Shown here one piece after another: positions 1 to 5,233 of a stretch of DNA of 5,233 bases. The stretch spans positions 1-5,233 of the forward strand of contig JAMCSN010000067.1 of the NCBI GenBank assembly GCA_023381535.1, in the 5' to 3' direction. The notes under the pieces are model-generated. The model had not been told where the DNA came from. It was given only the letters and a program-made list of their open reading frames with translations, and ran no database searches. Position 1 is the first letter of the stretch, and every line of letters begins with the position of its first letter. The position numbers were made by a program, and so were the translations under genes. The stretch is from Bacteroidota bacterium. GTDB lineage: Bacteria; Bacteroidota; Ignavibacteria; Ignavibacteriales; Melioribacteraceae.

Positions 1-750
1 CTATGGTTCTTATCACGCGATGAAGCCGAAAGATCGACCCAATTGAAAAGTGAGTTTCTCGCTCAAATGTCTCACGAAATTAGATCACCTCTGAATGTTA
101 CATTGAGTTTTACAAATTTTATTAAAGACGAAATGAAAAGTAAACTTACACCTGTATTGGAGGAAAGTTTTTTTGCTATCGATACTTCGATCAAGCGCGT
201 GATAAGAACCATAGATTTAATTTTGAATATGTCCGAAATGCAACTGGGAACGTACGAGCCCACTTGGAAAAATTTTGATTTGGTCGAAGAGGTGTTCAAT
301 GTAATACGAAGAGAGTACGAGTTTACTGCCAGAAGAAAAGGACTGGATCTGATCATTCAATCAAAACTGAAAACTGCAAAAGTGTATGGAGATCAATACA
401 GCGTCACGCAAATTTTCGTAAACTTGATAGACAACGCAATTAAGTATACTAACTTCGGGCAGATAGAAATTACCATTGATAGAGACAAACAACGAAACAT
501 TGTTGTAACCGTTAAAGATTCCGGCATAGGAATTTCCGAAGAATACATTCCGAAACTTTTTGTTCCGTTTACTCAAGAAGAGCAAGGCTACTCCCGGCGG
601 TTCGAAGGCAACGGTTTGGGGCTCGCTCTTGTAAAGAGATACTGCGATTTGAACAACTCAACCATTTCGGTCGAATCGAAAAAAGGTTTTGGAACTACTT
701 TTATTATAACTTTTCGTAGATTAAGTAAGTTAAATGTTCAAGTGAACTAA
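1..750 (+). CDS. Sensor histidine kinase, C-terminal part (5' truncated by window edge)
   Basis: This is the catalytic end of a two-component sensor kinase, which autophosphorylates on histidine and passes the phosphate to a response regulator. The frame is open from base 1, so a TTG at 43 is an internal codon (Leu) and not the start; 249 residues are visible. Counting from base 1, the dimerisation/phosphoacceptor domain covers about residues 10-85 with the H-box SHEIRSPLN (His25, codon at 73). The ATP-binding domain covers about 124-241: N-box around FVNLIDNAIKYT (Asn141, Asn145), G1 box DSGIGIS (about 173-179), F-box LFVPFTQEE and G2 box GNGLGLAL (about 203-210). All key catalytic motifs are intact. 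No membrane segment lies in this part; the sensor or PAS region must be upstream. The ERSTQLKSEFLAQMSHEIRSP run is typical of PAS-linked kinases. The receiver gene 18 bp downstream is a likely phosphorelay partner, which is an inference from position. Confidence 0.95.
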   Translation, partial: LWFLSRDEAERSTQLKSEFLAQMSHEIRSPLNVTLSFTNFIKDEMKSKLTPVLEESFFAIDTSIKRVIRTIDLILNMSEMQLGTYEPTWKNFDLVEEVFNVIRREYEFTARRKGLDLIIQSKLKTAKVYGDQYSVTQIFVNLIDNAIKYTNFGQIEITIDRDKQRNIVVTVKDSGIGISEEYIPKLFVPFTQEEQGYSRRFEGNGLGLALVKRYCDLNNSTISVESKKGFGTTFIITFRRLSKLNVQVN

Positions 751-758
751 AATTCAGC

Positions 759-764
759 GAGGTG
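759..764 (+). promoter_or_regulatory. Ribosome binding site of the receiver gene
   Basis: GAGGTG lies 4 bases before the ATG at 769. It is the clearest Shine-Dalgarno match in front of a plus-strand gene in this window and fixes the start of the receiver protein within the short gap after the kinase stop codon. Confidence 0.6.
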
Positions 765-768
765 AACA

Positions 769-1137
769 ATGGCGGGTAAACCAAGACTGCTGATGATTGA
801 CGACGACGAACTTACACTCAGAATATTTACGATAATTATCAGTAAACTTTTCAACGTAACCTCTTGCAAATTAGGCGACGAATTTTTGAACCTTTTGAAG
901 AAAAAGGAATTTGATGTTTTCTTGATCGACCTGTCGCTCAAAGGCGAGATAGACGGAATTCAGCTGATCAAAGAACTTCGTACTTCCGATAAGTACAAAG
1001 ACTACCCAATAGTTGTTGTTACCGCAAACGCTTTCAAAAAAGATGAAGAAATTGCCATTGCTGCGGGGGCTTCAAAATTCTTGCGTAAGCCGATTGAAAA
1101 CGAAAGGCTTCTACAGGAACTGCGCGAATATATTTAG
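769..1137 (+). CDS. Single-domain response regulator (CheY-like receiver)
   Basis: This 122-residue protein is a stand-alone phosphoacceptor domain. The acidic cluster DDD (residues 11-13) follows the first beta strand. The likely phosphorylated aspartate is Asp54 in FLIDLSLKG, the conserved Thr is Thr85 in VVVTANAF, and the conserved Lys is Lys107 in FLRKPIE. All receiver active-site residues are therefore present and it should be phosphorylatable. There is no DNA-binding or enzymatic output domain, and the length equals one receiver domain, so it acts through protein contacts as CheY, Spo0F or DivK do, or serves as a phosphorelay intermediate. It starts 18 bp after the kinase stop codon with a good ribosome binding site, implying co-transcription. 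Its target cannot be read from the window; linkage to the DUF1800/DUF1501 pair downstream is not shown, because a 129-bp gap intervenes. Confidence 0.95.
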   Translation: MAGKPRLLMIDDDELTLRIFTIIISKLFNVTSCKLGDEFLNLLKKKEFDVFLIDLSLKGEIDGIQLIKELRTSDKYKDYPIVVVTANAFKKDEEIAIAAGASKFLRKPIENERLLQELREYI

Positions 1138-1266
1138 CAGCATGCACGTGTTTCAAAATTGGTGCTTCTTCTTTTAGCTTAAGTCACATTAACAGAATTT
1201 AATTTGTCTAATTAAACTTACAAACAGAATCCATTGTTAAATAATTGGACAACGTGTGGAATAATA

Positions 1267-2712
1267 ATGGAATCATCACGGCTTCTTCAAAAAATAACCA
1301 CTTGGGATGCGGATGCCGCACGACACATTCTCTCCAGAACACTTTTTGGTTTCACAAAAAGTGATGTTGATTTCGCTCTTTCGAAAACTTTGGATGACTT
1401 TGTTGATAACTATCTTTTAGCAAATCAGCCGCAGCCCGCAACACCAACAACCATTGATACGAATTCAGAATGGGTGACTTTACCTTATGACCCGACTGAT
1501 CCAAACAACAACACCAACTTCTCCAGATATTTCACATCACTTATTTATTGGTGGCTTAACTTGATGATGAATCAAGGTTATTCTTTTCAGGAAAGATTGG
1601 TACTCTTTCTACATAATCATTTTGTGTCGGAAGCTAACACAGTTAGAATTCCGCAATTCATGTATCTGCAAAACAAATTATTCCGTGATTACGCGCTAGG
1701 AAATTTTCTTGATCTCACAAAAAAGGTAACGATTGACCCGGCAATGTTGCTCTATCTTAACGGCGCGCAGAATACGAAAAACACGCCGAATGAAAACTAT
1801 GCCCGCGAATTAATGGAGCTGTTCACACTTGGAATCGGCAACTACACCGAAGATGACATTCATAACAGCGCGAAGGCTTTGACCGGCTGGAGAATTAACA
1901 ACAGCACGCTTACTTCTTATTTCAATAAAAATTTTTTCGCGGATGTTTCTAAAACATTTTTAGGACAAACGGGAGATTTCGGTTACGAAGACATAGTGAA
2001 CATTATTTTTGCTCATGTAGATGCTTCGTCGAATCCGGTAGCCGAGCAATTTATTTGCCGCAAGCTTTATAAAGAGTTTGTTTATTATCAACCGGATGCG
2101 AACGGCGAAGTTTATATTTCTCAACTTGCCGATATATTCATGACTAACAACTACGAATTGAAACCAGTCCTTTCAACACTTTTGAAATCGCAGTTTTTTC
2201 ATTCACCGGATATTCGCGGAGCGAAAATAAAATCACCTCTGCATTTTCTGTTGACGGCGCTTAAGCAGTTCTCGATAAACACCGATAACGATATTCTCGG
2301 TTATATTAGATCAGCATCTTCATTGTTGTCGCAAGACATTTTGAATCCGCCGGACGTTCGCGGCTGGCAAGGGCAGCGCAACTGGATCAGCACAACAACT
2401 TATCCGCAGCGCAATACAATTACCGATTCAATTATAAACGGAAGAAAGATAGGCACAACAACTTTGAAAGTTGATGTGGTAACTTATGCAAGAACTTACT
2501 CGAGTTCTGAAAACGCTGTTGATTTTGTAAATGATGTTACCGCGCAATTGATTCAGTTTCCTTTGAGTCAAACCAGAAAAGATGAGCTTCTGCAAATCAT
2601 GCTTGACGGCGCTGCCGTGTATGATTGGTCGACTTACGATCCGCAAGCTGCATCGCGGCTCAGTAAATTTTTCAAGGCGTTGATGCGGCTGCCTGAATAT
2701 CAGCTATCATAA
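1267..2712 (+). CDS. DUF1800 family protein
   Basis: A 481-residue protein of the DUF1800 family, whose biochemical function is not established. Family motifs in order: an N-terminal AARHILSRTLFGFT segment (about 17-30), FLHNHFVSE (114-122), NENYARELMELFTLG (175-189), LTGWRI (205-210), and PPDVRGWQGQRNWI (361-374) followed by an Arg-containing stretch; the ending RLPEYQLS is also typical. Length is normal for the family and there is no frameshift. I chose the ATG at 1267: a weak GGA-type ribosome site lies about 6 bases before it, and conserved sequence begins soon after. An in-frame TTG at 1234 would add 11 residues but has no ribosome site. No signal peptide or membrane segment is visible from either start. 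The DUF1501 gene follows after 18 bp, the usual partnership of these families, so the two very likely form an operon. No convincing promoter or terminator was found in the 129 bp upstream. Confidence 0.93.
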   Translation: MESSRLLQKITTWDADAARHILSRTLFGFTKSDVDFALSKTLDDFVDNYLLANQPQPATPTTIDTNSEWVTLPYDPTDPNNNTNFSRYFTSLIYWWLNLMMNQGYSFQERLVLFLHNHFVSEANTVRIPQFMYLQNKLFRDYALGNFLDLTKKVTIDPAMLLYLNGAQNTKNTPNENYARELMELFTLGIGNYTEDDIHNSAKALTGWRINNSTLTSYFNKNFFADVSKTFLGQTGDFGYEDIVNIIFAHVDASSNPVAEQFICRKLYKEFVYYQPDANGEVYISQLADIFMTNNYELKPVLSTLLKSQFFHSPDIRGAKIKSPLHFLLTALKQFSINTDNDILGYIRSASSLLSQDILNPPDVRGWQGQRNWISTTTYPQRNTITDSIINGRKIGTTTLKVDVVTYARTYSSSENAVDFVNDVTAQLIQFPLSQTRKDELLQIMLDGAAVYDWSTYDPQAASRLSKFFKALMRLPEYQLS

Positions 2713-2730
2713 ATTTTCCGAAAGCCGAAT

Positions 2731-4272
2731 ATGAATAGAAGAGATTTCATAAAAAATTTTGGAATGATTACCGGCGCAGGCATTGCAACATTTTCCGTCG
2801 CCGGAATTCCGGTTAAAGCATTCGCAAAACCGTTCATGAATATTCAAAACACGAATGGAAATATTTTGGTTATCGTTCAGTTCAAAGGGGGAAACGATGG
2901 AATCAACACAGTTATTCCAGTCGATCAGTATTCACTTTATCAGTCGAACCGTCCGACCATTGCAGTTCCGGAAAATCAAATTGTTTTGTTGAATAACGCG
3001 ACGGGATTAAATCCCTCACTTCAATCATTGAAACCGGTTTACGATGAAGGTAAAATTACAGTTCTTCAGAATATCGGTTACCCGAATCAAAATAGATCGC
3101 ATTTCCGTTCCACCGATATTTGGCTTTCCGCATCGGACGCAAATACAGTTGTGTACGATGGATGGATCGGCAGATACTTGGTGAAAGCGTATCCCGATTA
3201 CCCGAACACGCCGCCGGAACATCCGATGGCAATTCAACTCGGATCGGTTGAATCAAATCTATTTGAAAGTCAGTACGGCGGATTGGGAATTGCTTTCCAA
3301 GATCCGAATACATTTTACCAACTGGTGAACGGCAGCGCTGCTGACAATGATCCTCCTCCGAGTACTTTAGCCGGCGACGAACTGAAATTCTTAAAACAAG
3401 TTGCTGCTTTATCAATTGAATATTCAACGGTGATAAAAAGTATTTCCGATAAAGGAACGCACACCGCTGATTATCCGAGCAATAATAATCTTGCCGCGCA
3501 GTTGAAAATTGTCTCCAATTTGATTTACGGCGGTTTGCAAACACCAGTTTATCTTGTCACGCTTGATGGTTTCGATACGCATGCTGATCAAGTAAACCGA
3601 CAAACAAAATTGCTCGTTCAATTTGCAGATGCAGTCTCGGCATTTCAAAAAGATTTAGATGCTCACGGTATGTCCGACAAAGTTGTGCTGATGACTTTTT
3701 CTGAGTTCGGAAGACGAGTTAAAGAAAATGGAAGCAAGGGAACCGATCACGGAGCGGCGTTACCGGTATTCGTGATGGGCACCAATGTTAAAGGCGGTGT
3801 GTTTGGGCCTAACGCGAGTTTGACTGATCTTGATACTAATGGCGATATAAAATTCAAATTCGACTTCCGGCAAGTTTACGCAACGATGTTGCAGAATCAT
3901 TTTGGCATGAGCGATTCTCAAGTGAGCGATGTTCTCTTCAATAATTTTACGGCTCTCGATATTTTGAAACAAACTACAACCGGTGTTGGAGATAATTCAT
4001 TAATTCCAACTGATTACGTTTTGAATCAGAATTATCCGAACCCGTTCAATCCCACAACAAAAATTAGTTATGCGCTGCCGCGCTCAGATAACGTGCAGTT
4101 GAAAATTTATGACATGCTGGGAAGAAAAGTTGCAACGCTGGTGAACTCGTATCAATCGGCTGGGAGTTACACGGTTGATTTTGACGGCTCAAATTTATCG
4201 AGCGGGACTTATTTTTACGCGCTCGAAACCGGCGGGGAGAGAATTGTTAAGAAGATGATGTTGGTGAAATAA
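2731..4272 (+). CDS. DUF1501 family protein with Tat signal and type IX secretion sorting domain
   Basis: A 513-residue exported protein of the DUF1501 family, related in fold to the alkaline phosphatase/sulfatase group; its activity is unknown. Residues 1-32 form a Tat-type signal: RRDFIK at 3-8, a hydrophobic stretch MITGAGIATFSVAGIPV, and a likely cleavage after VKAFA (about 32). Family motifs: VQFKGGNDGINTVIP (49-63), HFRSTDIW (124-131), GWIGRYL (144-150), DGFDTHADQ (279-287), MTFSEFGRR (321-329), GTDHGAALPVFVMG (337-350) and FDFRQVYATML (377-387). The Asp/His residues in these blocks are candidate metal or active-site ligands, by analogy only. From about 430 a separate domain begins with LNQNYPNPFNPTTKI and runs through IYDMLGRKVATLV and GTYFYALETG to KKMMLVK. 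This is a type A sorting domain of the Por/type IX system, which directs proteins across the outer membrane and is normally cleaved. No clear ribosome site precedes the ATG, as is common in this lineage. It is probably co-transcribed with the DUF1800 gene. Confidence 0.95.
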   Translation: MNRRDFIKNFGMITGAGIATFSVAGIPVKAFAKPFMNIQNTNGNILVIVQFKGGNDGINTVIPVDQYSLYQSNRPTIAVPENQIVLLNNATGLNPSLQSLKPVYDEGKITVLQNIGYPNQNRSHFRSTDIWLSASDANTVVYDGWIGRYLVKAYPDYPNTPPEHPMAIQLGSVESNLFESQYGGLGIAFQDPNTFYQLVNGSAADNDPPPSTLAGDELKFLKQVAALSIEYSTVIKSISDKGTHTADYPSNNNLAAQLKIVSNLIYGGLQTPVYLVTLDGFDTHADQVNRQTKLLVQFADAVSAFQKDLDAHGMSDKVVLMTFSEFGRRVKENGSKGTDHGAALPVFVMGTNVKGGVFGPNASLTDLDTNGDIKFKFDFRQVYATMLQNHFGMSDSQVSDVLFNNFTALDILKQTTTGVGDNSLIPTDYVLNQNYPNPFNPTTKISYALPRSDNVQLKIYDMLGRKVATLVNSYQSAGSYTVDFDGSNLSSGTYFYALETGGERIVKKMMLVK

Positions 4273-4281
4273 GCAAAACTT

Positions 4282-4351
4282 GATGCTGGATTATAGATAC
4301 TGGATGAATCGAATATCTAGTATCCAGTATATAGTAACCAACATCCGGCTA
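4282..4351. repeat. Imperfect palindrome built of 7-bp units (degenerate CTGGATA/GATACTG)
   Basis: Ten contiguous 7-base blocks can be read in constant phase: GATGCTG, GATTATA, GATACTG, GATGAAT, CGAATAT, CTAGTAT, CCAGTAT, ATAGTAA, CCAACAT, CCGGCTA. The left blocks resemble GATACTG; the right blocks resemble its reverse complement. Folded about the centre near 4313/4314, positions 4282-4305 pair with 4322-4345 at 19 of 24 positions. This includes a perfect 9-bp stem, ATACTGGAT (4297-4305) with ATCCAGTAT (4322-4330), and a distal stem, GATGCTGG with CCAACATC (7 of 8). The loop is 16 bases. It begins 9 bp after the DUF1501 stop and could stabilise or end that transcript. No T-tract follows it, so it is not a standard intrinsic terminator. 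Confidence 0.75.
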
Positions 4352-4438
4352 GAATGTTAAACTCAAACCGGCGTACTCAAAATATTCCAGTATTCCTTCT
4401 GGTAATAGTAATTCGGCTAATTCTTGAAAATTGTTCAT
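4349..4438 (-). pseudogene. Remnant resembling the N terminus of an ISAon1-type (ISL3 family) transposase
   Basis: A minus-strand frame of 29 codons runs from an ATG at 4438 to a TAG at 4351-4349. The peptide contains FQELAELLLPEGILEYFE, which resembles from memory the opening of the N-terminal region protein of ISAon1-type transposases (LLPEGxLxYFE), which are frequent in Bacteroidota and relatives. In intact elements that first protein is around 100 residues or more and is followed by the DDE catalytic part; nothing of the rest is visible here. The frame ends inside the 7-bp repeat array, as if the element had been cut off there. A GAGGT (4445-4441) stands only 2 bases before the ATG, close for a ribosome site, and a Bacteroidota-like promoter lies upstream. 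It could instead be a genuine short peptide gene; I consider decay of an insertion sequence more likely. Confidence 0.45.
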
Positions 4439-4463
4439 TGACCTCACTTCTTTTTTGTTCCTA

Positions 4464-4492
4464 CAAATTTATCTTTTTTTTGCCACCCCAAA
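4464..4492 (-). promoter_or_regulatory. Candidate Bacteroidota-type promoter on the minus strand
   Basis: Read on the minus strand, TTTG (4492-4489) is followed after 17 bases by TAAATTTG (4471-4464). This matches the known Bacteroidota -33/-7 pattern TTTG and TAnnTTTG, with a spacer slightly short of the usual value. It would start transcription near 4457, about 20 bases before the ATG of the transposase-like remnant at 4438. The region is rich in A on this strand, so chance matches are possible. Confidence 0.4.
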
Positions 4493-4560
4493 ATCATCTG
4501 TACCGTTGAGGCAGAAGAGGAAAGTAAGGCGGTTCTCTTAATCCTAATTATTTCCGATGC

Positions 4561-4695
4561 TTTTACAAAGTTTTTATTATATTTTACAATCACCGTCCCA
4601 TTAGAAGACGAATAAATCAACTGGTTATAGGGAGAGAGGTTTTGATTTGTGTGAACATTTTTTCTGAGTGGTTGATTGATAAAGACTTTGTAAAA
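4561..4695. repeat. 19-bp inverted repeat pair separated by 97 bp
   Basis: TTTTACAAAGTTTTTATTA at 4561-4579 matches the reverse complement of 4677-4695 (TTTTACAAAGTCTTTATCA) at 17 of 19 positions, with an unbroken 11-bp core TTTTACAAAGT. The intervening 97 bases contain no recognisable gene. It could mark the ends of a small non-autonomous mobile element, or two copies of a binding site in opposite orientation, or be a chance product of AT-rich sequence. No target-site duplication flanks the pair. Confidence 0.4.
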
Positions 4696-4758
4696 AAGAT
4701 TGATACTGAAAATCTGGCAATATTGTCCAATAGCGTGTTTCCTTAGCGAGAGACGGCT

Positions 4759-5233
4759 TTGAGATGGAAGTATAAAATAATTTTCTACACAGCAATTTTT
4801 CTTTTCTGTAACGCTCATACGCTAAACTTTGCCCAACCTATAAAAGATTCTCAGGAGATTAAGAAAATTTATTTTAATGTTTTTCCTTCCTCGTCTAAGC
4901 GCGATATAACTTATATCAAAATGTTTTCCCGCAACAAAGGTATTGCCGTCGGAACATATGTAATGGAATTCAATGGAAAAGCTTGGAATTTGGTTCAAGA
5001 AAAATCTGCGTTAAACAGTATTCGTGGTGTGTTCGCTAAATATGAAAATCATATTTACTTAACAAAAAGAATCTACCCGATGAATTCGTCTGAGCTTCTT
5101 TTTTTTGATGGCAGTATCTGGGAAAAAATTTACAATCCATTTTCAAATGAAATCTTTTGCCTTCATGTTACAAATAAAAATAATGTATGGTTAGGCGGTG
5201 ATAGAGAAATTTCCTTCAGGAGGAATAATAAAT
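4759..5233 (+). CDS. Exported protein with propeller-like repeats, 3' end beyond the window
   Basis: A plus-strand frame stays open to the right edge (158 residues visible). An in-frame stop at 4744 limits the 5' end; the only suitable start codon ahead of the signal peptide is TTG at 4759, with a weak purine-rich GAGAG a few bases upstream. The N terminus reads RWKYK, then a hydrophobic core IIFYTAIFLF, and a plausible signal peptidase I site after NFA (about residue 25); the Cys at 17 is not in a good lipobox. The mature part shows two similar units about 45 residues apart, EFNGKAW (70-76) and FFDGSIW (115-121). Each follows a short hydrophobic strand or Gly motif (GIAVGTYV; HVTNKNNVWLGG), as in beta-propellers such as two-component-regulator propeller or sortilin-like repeats. 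It is probably a periplasmic or cell-surface protein; function is unknown. It may carry a C-terminal sorting domain downstream, which cannot be seen. Confidence 0.75.
   Translation, partial: MRWKYKIIFYTAIFLFCNAHTLNFAQPIKDSQEIKKIYFNVFPSSSKRDITYIKMFSRNKGIAVGTYVMEFNGKAWNLVQEKSALNSIRGVFAKYENHIYLTKRIYPMNSSELLFFDGSIWEKIYNPFSNEIFCLHVTNKNNVWLGGDREISFRRNNK

Larger units (their letters stand above)
4439..4758. other. AT-rich intergenic stretch without a supported gene
   Basis: These 320 bases lie between the transposase-like remnant and the start of the last gene. An uninterrupted minus-strand frame of 124 codons (4818-4444) crosses it, but its composition is irregular, it resembles no family I recognise, and it overlaps 60 bases of the better supported plus-strand gene in antisense, so I do not annotate it. 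The stretch does hold a candidate minus-strand promoter near 4464-4492 and a 19-bp inverted repeat (4561-4579 with 4677-4695). If the remnant beside it is an insertion sequence, one terminus should lie here; the minus-strand TTGGGGTGGCAAAAAAAAG around 4473-4491 is a candidate by position only. Confidence 0.5.

Noticed and set aside
216..223. TAATTTTG matching the Bacteroidota -7 motif
   Set aside because: Lies inside the kinase coding region between conserved blocks, with no gene start suitably placed downstream; a chance match.
43..750. Histidine kinase as a complete gene starting at TTG 43
   Set aside because: The frame is open to base 1 and residues before 43 fit a kinase linker; a kinase starting 10 residues before the H-box would lack the start of the dimerisation helix and any sensor.
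1144..1176. Weak hairpin GCAC...GTGC followed by TTCTTCTTTT after the receiver gene
   Set aside because: Only 4 base pairs around a 14-base loop; not enough to call a terminator.
1195..1215. Promoter-like TTAATTTG before the DUF1800 gene
   Set aside because: Does not fully match TAnnTTTG and no TTTG element lies at the right distance upstream.
3056..3544. Minus-strand open frame of 162 codons inside the DUF1501 gene
   Set aside because: It lies wholly opposite a strongly conserved coding region whose family motifs are all intact; its Arg/Cys-rich sequence looks like an antisense shadow.
4282..4345. Intrinsic transcription terminator after the DUF1501 gene
   Set aside because: The hairpin is long, imperfect and AT-rich with a 16-base loop, and no T-tract follows on the plus strand. 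Effects on transcript stability remain possible.
4444..4818. Minus-strand open frame of 124 codons
   Set aside because: Overlaps in antisense the signal peptide of the gene at 4759, has no recognisable motif or ribosome site and an irregular composition; its last part also contains the candidate minus-strand promoter.

Overview
The window most likely comes from a member of the Ignavibacteriota/Chlorobi-Bacteroidota (FCB) lineage. The strongest pointer is the C-terminal domain of the gene at 2731-4272. It begins with LNQNYPNPFNPTTKI and ends in a KKMMLVK-type tail, the style of type IX secretion (Por) sorting domain that is very common in Ignavibacteria. Supporting signs are moderate-to-low GC, weak Shine-Dalgarno signals before most genes, and one sequence matching the Bacteroidota promoter pattern (TTTG, spacer, TAnnTTTG).

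Layout. Bases 1-1137 hold a two-component pair: the catalytic end of a sensor histidine kinase whose sensor part lies upstream of the window, then a stand-alone CheY-like receiver 18 bp downstream. After a 129-bp gap comes a second pair, 1267-4272: a DUF1800 protein and a DUF1501 protein separated by 18 bp. These two families are very often adjacent. The DUF1501 protein carries an N-terminal Tat-type signal and a C-terminal type IX sorting domain, so it is probably moved across the inner membrane by Tat and then across the outer membrane. The DUF1800 partner shows no export signal. The biochemical role of this pair is not established.

Bases 4273-4758 are non-coding or decayed. They contain an imperfect palindrome built of degenerate 7-bp units in constant phase (4282-4351), a short minus-strand reading frame resembling the N terminus of an ISAon1-type (ISL3 family) transposase with a Bacteroidota-like promoter in front of it (4349-4492), and a separated 19-bp inverted repeat (4561-4695).

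The window ends in a plus-strand gene starting at about 4759 from a TTG codon. It has a signal peptide and propeller-like repeats and runs off the right edge. It is easily missed because it has neither an ATG at its start nor a stop codon inside the window.

No CRISPR array, tRNA, rRNA or convincing riboswitch was seen. I see no clear evidence of a wholly new system. The most unusual elements are the heptad palindrome and its junction with the transposase remnant, and the doubly targeted DUF1501 protein beside an untargeted DUF1800 partner.
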